Shown here piece after piece: positions 1 through 7,100 of a stretch of DNA of 14,327 bases. The notes beneath the pieces are model-generated. The model saw nothing but the letters and a program-made list of their open reading frames with translations, ran no database searches and was not told the origin of the DNA. Position 1 is the first letter of the stretch. The number at the start of each line of letters is the position of its first letter. The translations under genes were made by a program, and so were the position numbers. Source of the stretch: Pseudodesulfovibrio sp. (lineage in GTDB: Bacteria; Desulfobacterota; Desulfovibrionia; Desulfovibrionales; Desulfovibrionaceae); contig JAFLJW010000059.1 of assembly GCA_022712815.1 (NCBI GenBank), positions 1-14,327 of the forward strand. The letters run 5' to 3'.

Positions 1-1
1 C

Positions 2-307
2 TCTCGCAAGACCGATCCGGGCGAACCGGATGTCTGCAACATGTATCCCTACCACAAGCTGCTGACAGATGCGGACAAGTTGCCGGAAATCCAGCATAAT
101 TGCCGAACCGCAGGTTGGGGCTGCATGGATTGCAAGAAGGTCCTCATGCAGTCCATGGAAGCATTCCTGACCCCGCTTCATGAACGCCGCGCCGCCTGCA
201 CCGATGAACGAGTGCAGGAGATTCTGGACGCTGGCAACAAGAAGGCACGCGAGTTTGCGGTCAAAACCATGGACGAAGTCCGTAGCGTTCTCAATTTCGA
301 TTTCTAA
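2..307 (+). CDS. trpS: Tryptophanyl-tRNA synthetase, C-terminal part (partial at the 5' side)
   Basis: This is the last 101 codons of an open frame that enters from the left edge. TrpS is the cytoplasmic class Ic synthetase that charges tRNA-Trp. The visible part matches the C-terminal helical domain of bacterial TrpS: a 'KTDPGEPDVCN' segment, then a 'CRTAGWGCMDCKK' segment typical of the family's anticodon-binding region, then 'LHERRA' and a helical end 'KKAREFAVKTMDEVR'. The HIGH and KMSKS catalytic motifs lie upstream of the window and cannot be checked. The gene ends with TAA. The FKBP gene follows 79 bases later on the same strand, so co-transcription is possible, although a weak promoter can be drawn in the gap. 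I am confident of the family from the C-terminal motif, but cannot see whether the full gene is intact. Confidence 0.87.
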   Translation, partial: SRKTDPGEPDVCNMYPYHKLLTDADKLPEIQHNCRTAGWGCMDCKKVLMQSMEAFLTPLHERRAACTDERVQEILDAGNKKAREFAVKTMDEVRSVLNFDF

Positions 308-320
308 AAAAGCACACGAT

Positions 321-350
321 TTGCATTCCCCTGACTGATTGGGGTACGCT
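321..350 (+). promoter_or_regulatory. Weak candidate sigma-70 promoter before the FKBP gene
   Basis: TTGCAT (321-326) and TACGCT (345-350) are separated by 18 bases and lie in the only gap between trpS and the prolyl isomerase gene. Both hexamers are imperfect. This is a guess based on position and partial match only. Confidence 0.2.
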
Positions 351-374
351 TGTCTTTCAAGCATAGATGATAGC

Positions 375-380
375 AAGGAG
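375..380 (+). promoter_or_regulatory. Ribosome binding site fixing the FKBP start
   Basis: AAGGAG lies six bases before the ATG at 387. The in-frame ATG at 339 has no comparable site and would add a non-conserved 16-residue extension, so this site decides the start. Confidence 0.7.
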
Positions 381-386
381 TTTCAT

Positions 387-815
387 ATGACCGCCAAAAA
401 CGGCAGCACTGTCAAAGTACATTATACCGGCACCCTCAAAGAGGACGGCAGCCAGTTTGATTCCAGTGAAGGGCGTGATCCGCTTGAGTTCAAGTTGGGT
501 GAAGGCATGGTCATTGCCGGCTTTGAAAAGGCTGTCATCGGCAAATCCGTTGGCTATTCCGTGACCGTCGAGATTCCGCCTGAAGAGGGATACGGAACCC
601 CCAGCGACGAACTGATCTTTCAGGTCCGCAAGGAGCAATTGCCTCCCAACGTCGAACTGGAAGAAGGTATCATGCTGGAAATCCGCACCGAAGACGGCAG
701 CCCGGCCTATGTCCGTGTCGCGTCATTCGATGATGAAATGGTCACCATGGACGGCAATCATCCGCTGGCCGGAAAAACTCTTGTCTTTGATATCGAGGTC
801 GTAGAAGTATCTTGA
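387..815 (+). CDS. FKBP-type peptidyl-prolyl cis-trans isomerase (SlyD-like)
   Basis: A 142-residue cytoplasmic protein-folding helper that catalyses cis-trans isomerisation of peptide bonds before proline. The order of elements is that of SlyD-type FKBPs: an N-terminal strand with 'VKVHYTGTLKEDGSQFDSS', then 'PLEFKLGEGMVIAGFEKAVIG', then 'PPEEGYG', an inserted-flap region of about 60 residues (roughly 70-130), and the closing 'DGNHPLAGKTLVFDIEV'. There is no signal peptide. It ends right after the FKBP fold ('VVEVS') and so lacks the His/Cys-rich nickel-binding tail of E. coli SlyD; short SlyD forms of this kind are common in other bacteria. The start at 387 is chosen for its AAGGAG site and because homologues begin close to the first strand. 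A terminator-like hairpin follows, so the gene probably forms its own unit or the end of a trpS unit. Confidence 0.9.
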   Translation: MTAKNGSTVKVHYTGTLKEDGSQFDSSEGRDPLEFKLGEGMVIAGFEKAVIGKSVGYSVTVEIPPEEGYGTPSDELIFQVRKEQLPPNVELEEGIMLEIRTEDGSPAYVRVASFDDEMVTMDGNHPLAGKTLVFDIEVVEVS

Positions 816-847
816 ATAATTAATCATTGATTGGTTTAGACACATAC

Positions 848-884
848 CCCGCCCCTTGCTGAATTCGGCGAGAGGCGGGATTTT
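848..884 (+). terminator. Likely rho-independent terminator after the FKBP gene
   Basis: CCCGCC (848-853) pairs with GGCGGG (874-879). After one C/A mismatch the inner arms continue for about five more pairs, including one G-T, around the loop GAATTC. The stem is followed by ATTTTC, a short T-run. It sits between the FKBP stop and the aminotransferase start, pointing rightward. Confidence 0.6.
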
Positions 885-917
885 CAGTTCATATTCCAGA
901 AGGATTCAGGATAAAAA

Positions 918-2099
918 ATGAGTATTTCCAAACGTTGCTGTGAGATGACCCCGTTTTTGGTGATGGAAGTCCTTGAGGCCGCTCAGGCCATGGAACGGGC
1001 TGGTGAATCCGTCATCCACATGGAGGTCGGCGAGCCTGATTTCGACACGCCGGACTGCGTCAAGCGGGCCGCCTGCGAGGCTCTGGACAACGGACACACT
1101 CACTATACTCACTCGCTCGGGCTTATCGAACTGCGGCAGGCCATCGCTGATGATTACAAAAAGCGGTACAATGTGGATGTCGATCCCGCCAACATCGCCA
1201 TCACCCAGGGAACCAGCCCGGCCATGCTCGCGCTTTTTTCCACCATACTGGAGGCCGGGGACAAGGTCATCACCTCTGATCCCTGCTATGCCTGCTACGA
1301 CAATTTCATCACCTTTGCCGGAGCCGAGCCTGTCAAGATTCCGGTCAGCGAGGACGACTCCTACCAATACCGGGTTTCCGCCATCCGTGAGGCCATCGAG
1401 AATAACGGCGAGAAGGTCAAGGCGATTCTCATCAACTCCCCGGCCAATCCAACCGGCTCTCTTCTCTCTGCCGAGCGCATGCAGGCCATCGCCGATCTGG
1501 CCGAGGAAAAAAATCTGTGGGTGGTGTCTGACGAAATTTATCACGGTCTGGTCTATGAAGGAAAAGAGCACTCCATTCTGGAATTCACCGACCGCGCCTT
1601 TGTGCTCAACGGATTTTCCAAGCTCTACGCCATGACCGGCTGGCGGCTGGGATATCTCATCGCACCGCAAAAGTTCATTCGCACGCTCCAGATCGTCTGC
1701 CAAAACTTCTTCATTTCTGCCAATACCATGGCCCAATGGGGCGGTCTGGCCGCGCTCAAAGAAGCAGAGCTCGACGTGGATCGGATGAAAAACATTTACA
1801 ACAAGCGGCGCATCTACATGCTCGACCGCCTCAAGGGGATGGGCTTTGATATCAAGCACGACCCCACCGGCGCATTTTACGTGCTGGTCAATATGCGCCA
1901 CCTCGCCGCCAGATTCGACGGCAGCTCCCTCAAGCTCGCCTACGATATCCTTGAAAAGGCGAAAATCGGCGTCACCCCCGGCATTGATTTCGGAGAAAAC
2001 ACCGAAGGATTCATCCGGTTTTCCTACGCCAATTCCATTGAGAACATTGAGGAAGGCATGAATAGGCTTGAGAGATATCTTGAAAAGTACCACGCATAA
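918..2099 (+). CDS. Class I/II pyridoxal-phosphate aminotransferase (aspartate aminotransferase superfamily)
   Basis: A 393-residue fold-type I PLP enzyme that moves an amino group between an amino acid and a 2-oxo acid in the cytoplasm. The landmarks are in place: an N-terminal 'EVGEPDFDTP' substrate loop, the 'NPTG' motif at 177-180 with its PLP-contacting Asn, Asp205 and Tyr208 in 'SDEIYHG', the Schiff-base lysine Lys235 in 'GFSKLYAMTGWRLGY', and the carboxylate-binding Arg367 in 'FIRFSYANS'. Length and motifs fit the AAT-I clade that contains aspartate, alanine, aromatic and methionine-forming aminotransferases; substrate cannot be read from sequence. The 'SKRCCEMTPFLVMEVLEAAQ' opening is typical of a deltaproteobacterial/archaeal-like branch. 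A short AGG sits seven bases before the ATG. The gene is followed by an oppositely oriented gene only ten bases after its stop, so the two are convergent with almost no spacer. Confidence 0.92.
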   Translation: MSISKRCCEMTPFLVMEVLEAAQAMERAGESVIHMEVGEPDFDTPDCVKRAACEALDNGHTHYTHSLGLIELRQAIADDYKKRYNVDVDPANIAITQGTSPAMLALFSTILEAGDKVITSDPCYACYDNFITFAGAEPVKIPVSEDDSYQYRVSAIREAIENNGEKVKAILINSPANPTGSLLSAERMQAIADLAEEKNLWVVSDEIYHGLVYEGKEHSILEFTDRAFVLNGFSKLYAMTGWRLGYLIAPQKFIRTLQIVCQNFFISANTMAQWGGLAALKEAELDVDRMKNIYNKRRIYMLDRLKGMGFDIKHDPTGAFYVLVNMRHLAARFDGSSLKLAYDILEKAKIGVTPGIDFGENTEGFIRFSYANSIENIEEGMNRLERYLEKYHA

Positions 2100-2109
2100 A
2101 CGAGATCAA

Positions 2110-2715
2110 TCAAACTCGTATATCCAGGCCGGTATATGATGCCTGACCCTGCCCAAGCACCAATCCGCCTCCGCTGAACCATGAGCTGGGATCAGTATTG
2201 TCGGCATACCACCAGGAAAGGGCCTGCTGCTGAAGGTTCTTCTGCATGTCTGTTGGAGAAAGTGTGCTCCGGGAAGAACTTGTCAACTTTCCAAGCTGAA
2301 TAATATCAATAAATTCATCGACTTTTTCAGTGTTTAACTCAAAATACTGATCGATTATTTCCTTATCGGGATGACCAGCGGCAACCGTCAGTTTTCCCGT
2401 GGTCTGATCGTACTCAAGCGGAAATTCCTCATCAATGTTGACACCCAACGCTTCGAGATCAGCCATAACGGATTCATCCCACTGCTTTTCAAGCGTCTCC
2501 CGATAATCATCGACATCCTTGAAAGAAATCTTTCCGTCAGCCCCCTTGGGAACATCCTTGAGATATTCATCAATCTGGTTTCTGATTTGAGTTTTCCAAT
2601 TCAAACCTTCCGTTTCGGTTTTTGCCGATTGGCTCGATTCGACATCAGAAGAAGCACTATTCAACAAGCTGTATAAACTGCTGTAAGAGGAGTATCCGAT
2701 TGGCTGTGTGGACAT
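2110..2715 (-). CDS. Conserved hypothetical protein, paralogue A of a tandem pair
   Basis: A 201-residue protein whose family I do not recognise. It has no signal peptide and no transmembrane segment. A Ser-rich, probably flexible N-terminus (about 1-37) leads into an acidic helical region ('DYRETLEKQWDESVMADLE') and a conserved C-terminal block containing 'HPDKEIIDQYF', 'IQLGKL', 'LSPTDMQKNLQQQA', Trp168-Trp169-Tyr170 and 'SGGGLVLG', ending in 'GLDIRV'. The neighbouring gene at 2808-3425 has the same order of motifs and the same N-terminal 'STQPI', so the two arose by duplication. The ATG is preceded by an AGAAGAG purine run. A candidate sigma-54 promoter lies about 57-72 bases upstream of the start. 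It is convergent with the aminotransferase gene. The final block with WWY, Gly-rich turn and Tyr-x-Gly-(Leu/Val)-Asp-Ile-x-Val looks structural, perhaps an interaction tail, but no function should be assigned. Confidence 0.75.
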   Translation of the reverse strand: MSTQPIGYSSYSSLYSLLNSASSDVESSQSAKTETEGLNWKTQIRNQIDEYLKDVPKGADGKISFKDVDDYRETLEKQWDESVMADLEALGVNIDEEFPLEYDQTTGKLTVAAGHPDKEIIDQYFELNTEKVDEFIDIIQLGKLTSSSRSTLSPTDMQKNLQQQALSWWYADNTDPSSWFSGGGLVLGQGQASYTGLDIRV

Positions 2716-2771
2716 ATGGTTCTCTTCTTTTTTGGTAATTGAACAGAAAATTTTTCCCTGTCAGAAGAAGA

Positions 2772-2787
2772 TGCATATGATATACCA
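2772..2787 (-). promoter_or_regulatory. Candidate sigma-54 (-24/-12) promoter of paralogue A
   Basis: Read on the minus strand, TGGTATATCATATGCA has GG and GC ten bases apart, the spacing sigma-54 requires (consensus TGGCACRNNNNTTGCW). It differs from consensus mainly at the C after TGG, the C two bases later, and the first T of TTGC. The predicted transcript would start about 45 bases before the ATG at 2715. The paralogous gene has a matching element at nearly the same distance. Confidence 0.45.
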
Positions 2788-2807
2788 AGTTTGATTACAT
2801 TGCGGCA

Positions 2808-3425
2808 TCAAACCAGAATATCCACTCCCTTGTAAGCCGAGCTGCCAGCTCCGAACACCACTCCGCCGCCATTGAACAGGGCCGCGGTATCCATGTTTGA
2901 ATGATACCACCAGGCCATGGCTTCGGTCTGCAATGTCTGGTTCATGTCCTGCGGGGAGAGCTTGTTCTCGGCCACCTCTACGAGCTTGCCGAGTTGGATG
3001 ACTGTACGAAATTCGTCTGCGCGGTCCGGGTTGGCCGCAAAATAGGCGTCGATCCGAGCCTTGTCCGGATGATCAACGCTGGCTGAGACATCATTTGTGG
3101 CTGCATCGTGCCTGAGCCGGAACTTGACGGACATGTCCACGCCAAATTTCTTGAGATCATCGCCCACCGTCTGATCCCACTCGGTTTCAAGGGCATCGCG
3201 GTAGTCGATGATATCCTGAAATGATAACCTGTTACCATCGCGTTTCGGGATTTCCGACAAAATATTCTTGATGCGATCACGCACCGCACCCCGCGAATCC
3301 TGGACTTCCACGTGCCGTTTTTTTGACTGCTCGGGAGCCAGCGGAAAATCAACGTCCCCCTGAGGACGCCGTGGTTGCTTATGTGTGTAGCTATATACTT
3401 TATGTTCAATAGGTTGCGTTGACAC
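2808..3425 (-). CDS. Conserved hypothetical protein, paralogue B of a tandem pair
   Basis: A 205-residue protein, homologous over most of its length to the gene at 2110-2715 and of unknown function. Shared blocks in order: 'STQPI' at the very N-terminus, 'SFQDIIDYRDALETEWDQTV', 'HPDKARIDAYF', 'DEF', 'IQLGKL', 'LSPQDMNQTLQ', Trp172-Trp173-Tyr174, a Gly-rich 'NGGGVVFG' and the end 'YKGVDILV'. The middle is more basic than in paralogue A ('EQSKKRHVEV'). The start is set at the GTG at 3423-3425 because an ideal AGGAGG lies five bases upstream and because it brings the N-terminus into register with paralogue A; a longer reading from 3479 would start without a good ribosome site. No signal peptide or membrane segment. 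It has its own candidate sigma-54 promoter, so the two paralogues may be transcribed separately rather than as one operon. Confidence 0.75.
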   Translation of the reverse strand: MSTQPIEHKVYSYTHKQPRRPQGDVDFPLAPEQSKKRHVEVQDSRGAVRDRIKNILSEIPKRDGNRLSFQDIIDYRDALETEWDQTVGDDLKKFGVDMSVKFRLRHDAATNDVSASVDHPDKARIDAYFAANPDRADEFRTVIQLGKLVEVAENKLSPQDMNQTLQTEAMAWWYHSNMDTAALFNGGGVVFGAGSSAYKGVDILV

Positions 3426-3430
3426 AGGTT

Positions 3431-3436
3431 CCTCCT
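3431..3436 (-). promoter_or_regulatory. Strong Shine-Dalgarno fixing the GTG start of paralogue B
   Basis: On the minus strand this reads AGGAGG, five bases before the GTG at 3425-3423. The stretch from AGGAACC to the start resembles the GAGAACC stretch before the ATG of paralogue A. Confidence 0.75.
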
Positions 3437-3485
3437 CGCCCGGACACGAAAACTGTCCACAATCATATATATGCTGCACGAGCTA

Positions 3486-3501
3486 AGCATGAACCGTACC
3501 A
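3486..3501 (-). promoter_or_regulatory. Candidate sigma-54 (-24/-12) promoter of paralogue B
   Basis: Minus-strand TGGTACGGTTCATGCT has the GG-N10-GC spacing of sigma-54 promoters and matches TGGCACRNNNNTTGCW at all but two fixed positions (T for C after TGG, A for the first T of TTGC). The same two substitutions occur in the element of paralogue A. The GG lies 75 bases from the start codon here and 71 there. Confidence 0.5.
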
Positions 3502-3507
3502 GATGCA

Positions 3508-3537
3508 TTGCAAAGACAGGACAAACAGGGTTATGAT
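3508..3537 (+). promoter_or_regulatory. Candidate sigma-70 promoter of the ComFB-like gene
   Basis: TTGCAA (3508-3513) and TATGAT (3532-3537) are 18 bases apart and lie about 45 bases before the ATG at 3584. The -10 matches TATAAT at five of six positions. It sits just beyond the divergent sigma-54-like element, so the two genes share a control region. Confidence 0.35.
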
Positions 3538-3583
3538 CACAATACAAATCGGATAAAGTCCCAATGAACGGAGGGAATACGGT

Positions 3584-3880
3584 ATGGTAAAAAGAGAATT
3601 AATGGTGAAGGGTGTGGACATAAGCACGATCAAGAACCGCAACGAAAAGCGGGTGGCAGGACTCGTGCCCGAAATTCTGGACGAATACTATGAAAACTAT
3701 ATTTTCGATCACCTTGATATTCAGGACATATTCGCACTGACGCTCAACCTTCTTCCGGCGCACTATGTACAGACGGGTTCCATCATCCTTTCAGACAGAT
3801 TGTCCGACTACGAGATCAAGAATCAGATCAGAATCGCCACTGAGCGGGTGCTGGACAACCCCACGCGTGCGAGCAGCTAG
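3584..3880 (+). CDS. ComFB-domain small protein
   Basis: A 98-residue soluble protein with the core of the ComFB ('late competence development protein') family: an N-terminal helix 'VAGLVPEILDEYYENY', then 'DIQDIFALTLNLLPAHYVQTG' with the family's Asp-(aliphatic)-x-Ala-Leu-x-Leu-Asn-x-Leu-Pro-x-x-Tyr-Val signature, then a helical end 'IRIATERVLDNP'. ComFB was named from the Bacillus comF operon; in cyanobacteria members of the family have been reported to bind cyclic dinucleotides. This protein lacks the Cys residues found in many relatives. A GGAGG lies nine bases before the ATG. It stands alone, with no competence or pilus genes beside it. It could be a signal-responsive regulator, but the function here is inferred from the domain only. 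Confidence 0.7.
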   Translation: MVKRELMVKGVDISTIKNRNEKRVAGLVPEILDEYYENYIFDHLDIQDIFALTLNLLPAHYVQTGSIILSDRLSDYEIKNQIRIATERVLDNPTRASS

Positions 3881-3904
3881 AATTTCATACACGCCAAACA
3901 AAGA

Positions 3905-3944
3905 CGGTTCTGTGATTTCAAAATATTGAAACTGAAAAGAACCG
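3905..3944 (+). repeat. Nested inverted repeat after the ComFB-like gene
   Basis: CGGTTCT (3905-3911) is complementary to AGAACCG (3938-3944), and inside it TTTCAA (3916-3921) is complementary to TTGAAA (3926-3931) with the loop AATA. The two stems are joined by unpaired GTGA and CTGAAA. It lies 25 bases after the ComFB stop and 18 bases before the strong terminator. It may be an mRNA 3'-end structure or a protein-binding site. Confidence 0.4.
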
Positions 3945-3962
3945 GGTATCGGTCATATTAAA

Positions 3963-4000
3963 AGGGTGCTGCTTTCACCAGAAAGCAGCACCCTCGTTTT
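3963..4000. terminator. Strong bidirectional rho-independent terminator
   Basis: AGGGTGCTGCTTTC (3963-3976) pairs perfectly over 14 bases with GAAAGCAGCACCCT (3981-3994) around the loop ACCA. On the plus strand CGTTTTG follows; on the minus strand the stem is followed by TTTAATA. It therefore fits termination of the ComFB-like gene from the left and of the RND operon from the right. Confidence 0.85.
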
Positions 4001-4063
4001 GACTTCCCAAACATCAGCTTGGGTTATTTATATATTTCTACACAGTAAATCATAATTATTTCC

Positions 4064-4084
4064 AGCCGTTACAGCATTACGGCT
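4064..4084 (-). repeat. Short inverted repeat just past the RND pump stop codon
   Basis: AGCCGT (4064-4069) and ACGGCT (4079-4084) can form a six-pair hairpin about 20 bases past the RND stop on the minus strand. There is no T-run after it, so it is more likely an mRNA 3'-end structure than a terminator. Apart from this, the repeat at 3905-3944 and the terminator at 3963-4000, I see nothing else in the gap 3881-4105. Confidence 0.25.
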
Positions 4085-4105
4085 TGAATTATTTTCAAGG
4101 AATAA

Positions 4106-7100
4106 TCAGGCCGAATCTCCACCCTTCTTTTCCATGCCGATGACAAACATCAGCAGTGCCGGGATGACGAACACGGTGAATACCGTGGACAGGGCCAGAC
4201 CGCCGAGGACGACTGCACCGAGGCCTCGATACAGTTCCGAACCGGGACCGGGAGCCACGGCCAGCGGCAACATGCCGAAAACCGAGGTGGCCGCCGACAT
4301 GTAGATGGGTCGCAGCCGGGTGCGGGTCGCTTCGAGCACCGCTTCCTTGTGGCCCATGCCCTGTTCGCGGATGTTGCCAAGTGATTGGTGGACGATCAGG
4401 ATGGCGTTATTGACGACCACACCGATCAGAATAACGAAGCCGAGCATGGTCAGAATATCCAGCGGCTGCTGGGCAATGAATATGTTTTCGAGCTTGAGTC
4501 CAAGGAATCCTCCTGCTCCGGCCAGCGGGACCGTGAACAAAATGATCAGCGGATAGATGAAGTTGCCGAACAGGGCGGACATGAGCAGATAGGTAATAAC
4601 AATCGCCAGCATGAAGTTCCACTGCAAGGCGTTACGGGTCACGGTCAGCTTGTCAGCCGCGCCGGACAGGCGCACGGTCAATCCGTCGAGTAGCCCCATC
4701 TGGCGAACCTTGGGAATGAGCTTGTTCTGAATGGTCTCCATGGCCTCCTGCAACGGCATATCCTTGGGAGGAGTAACCTGAAGCGTAATGGTCCGCTGTC
4801 TTTCCAGATGGCGTATCTGGTTCATGGAATTAGTCCGTTGAATCCGGGTCAGAGAGCTGACCGGAACAGCCCATCCATTAGGGACGGCGATCAGCGAATT
4901 ATACAGCTCCTCAGGTGTGGTCACGTCTGTGGATGAACCTTTGAGAACCAGATCAATCTTCTTCTTCCCCTCTTCCTTGAAATCACCGATCTTGCGGCCA
5001 TCAAGGATGACGTCGATGGCCACCCCCAGTTCCTGAGTGGACATGCCTGCGGCACGGACGCGATCACGTTCGGGAAGAAAGCGGACCTCTGGATACAAAA
5101 GCTCCAGTGACGGCACCGGACGGACCTGAGAATCGGGTATTCCCTGCATGGTCATGCCAAACAATGTCCCGGCAGCGGCCACAATTCGTTCGAGATTGGA
5201 GCCGGAGATATCAACGTCAATGACACGGCCCTTGCCAAGTCCCTGCTCAAAGATCGACGCCTGAATAGAAACACCGAGCATGCCGGGAATGGAGTTTAGG
5301 ATGCGAGTGAAAAGCGGCGTCAGCTCCCCTGCCCTCTGCTCATCATTGGACATGATTCCAAAGAGATTAATGGTGGGTGCGGACACGAAGAACATGTCTT
5401 TGATACCGGGCAGACCGTCCTTTTCCGTATTGAAATACGGATCGGTCACATCATAGACATATTTACCGATATCCAGACGCTCCTCATAAGACAAGCCCGG
5501 CGGCGGTATCAGGATACTGATGACAAGGTTGCGGTTGCCCTGAGGCAGGTATTCCATTTTGGGAAAGAATGCCACGACCAGCAAAATGGAGGCCATTGTC
5601 AGGCTGGCCACGGTCACAATCCTGTTCCTGGGACTGCTGATGCCCTTGTCCAGCAAAGCCATGATCCAATCCGTCATCCGTCCGCCGAGTTTGGTCACTG
5701 GGACAAGAAGCCTCTTGGCGACCGACAATCTTGCCGGAGGACGAGAACTATCGAGCGGAGCAGTGGCTTTCATGCGTTTCTCGGCCACGCCGTAAAGCTG
5801 TTTGGCAAGCATGGGGATAACCAGCACCGAAACGAACAGGGAAAGTGAAATGGCGCAGGTGACTGCGATGGCGATATCCTTGAAGAGCTGCCCGGCCTCC
5901 TGCTCCATGAAAACCACGGGCAGGAACACGGCCACGGTTGTCAGGGTCGATGCAAGCACCGCCCCCCAGACCTCGCTGGTCCCATCGTAAGCAGCGGCAA
6001 AGGCTCCCTTGCCCATCCGCCGGTGTCTGTCAATATTTTCAAGGACGACAATGGCGTTGTCCACCAGCATACCGACGGCAAACGAAATACCCGCCATGGA
6101 CACAACGTTAAGCGTACGACCGGCAGCGGCAAAGATAATGAACGCGCCGATAATGGATATTGGAATGGATACGGCCACAATGATGGTGGACGAGAAGGAT
6201 TGCAAAAACACGAACAAGACCACGATGGCAAGAATGGAGCCGATGATTATGTTGCGCTGCACCAGATTGATGGCACCCTCGATGTAAGGCCGCTGGTCAT
6301 AAATCCAGTCCAGTTCAACACCATTTTCCTTGAGAATGCCCTCGTTGAGTCCATCGACGACCTTTTTCACGGCACTCGTCATCTCAAGGACATTGGCTCC
6401 TGGTTCGGGCTTCACACCAACGGCCAGCCCCGCCATCTTGTTGTAGAGCATGGCAACATCTGGCTTCTGATGGCCGCGCTGTACCCTGGCAACCTTGTCC
6501 AGAGTAACCCGGAACTCGCCAGACGACGAAATCACGACCTGCTCGATATCTTCAGGTGTCCCGAATTCGGCGGGTATGCGGATGCGATAATCACGACGGC
6601 CCACGCCAAGACTGCCTGCGGAAATCGAAACATTCTCTTTTTTCAGGACATCGACCAGCTGGGGGATAGTCAGATTGTAGGAAGCCAGCCGGACCGGGTC
6701 CACAATGACCTGCATCTCCTCCTTACGTCCGCCACCCGTAAAGAGATCGGCCACGCCGGGTACACGCTCCAGATACTGACGCACATCGTTTTCAAAGAAT
6801 GTCCGGTAGGTCTGCACATCGGTATCATTATCCGGCAGGGTCTTGAGAATCATCCAGATGACCGGCGAAGTGGCCGCACCAGTGGAGGAAATAATAGGTC
6901 TGTCCACCCTGTCAGGGTATTCCGGGACCTCATTGAGCTTGTTGGAAACACGCAACAGGGCGTTGTCGATATCTGTGCCAATCTCGAATTTTAGGGAGAG
7001 TTCGGCAAGGCCGTTGTAACAGGAACTTTCCATTTCGGTCAGGCCGGGAATACCCTTGAGGGTTCTCTCCTGCTCTTCGACAACATCGCGCTCAATTTCG

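Noticed and set aside
339..386. Upstream ATG extension of the FKBP gene
   Set aside because: No ribosome site and a non-conserved lead, whereas AAGGAG stands before ATG 387.
906..2093. Long open frame of 395 residues on the minus strand over the aminotransferase gene
   Set aside because: It is antisense to a gene with all catalytic residues, and its composition is typical of a shadow frame.
2100..2140. Hairpin terminator between the convergent aminotransferase and paralogue A
   Set aside because: Only a five-pair ACGAG/CTCGT stem with a ten-base loop and no T-run on either strand.
2515..2560. EF-hand-like 'DGKISFKD' in paralogue A
   Set aside because: Positions 1 and 3 of the calcium loop are not acidic, and the match is lost in paralogue B.
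2110..3880. The paralogue pair plus ComFB gene as a toxin-antitoxin or defence module
   Set aside because: No toxin, nuclease or DNA-binding motif is seen, gene sizes and separate promoters do not fit, and there are no mobile-element traces around.
6023..6994. Plus-strand frame of 323 residues inside the RND pump gene
   Set aside because: Antisense to well-conserved RND sequence, and no protein-like motifs.
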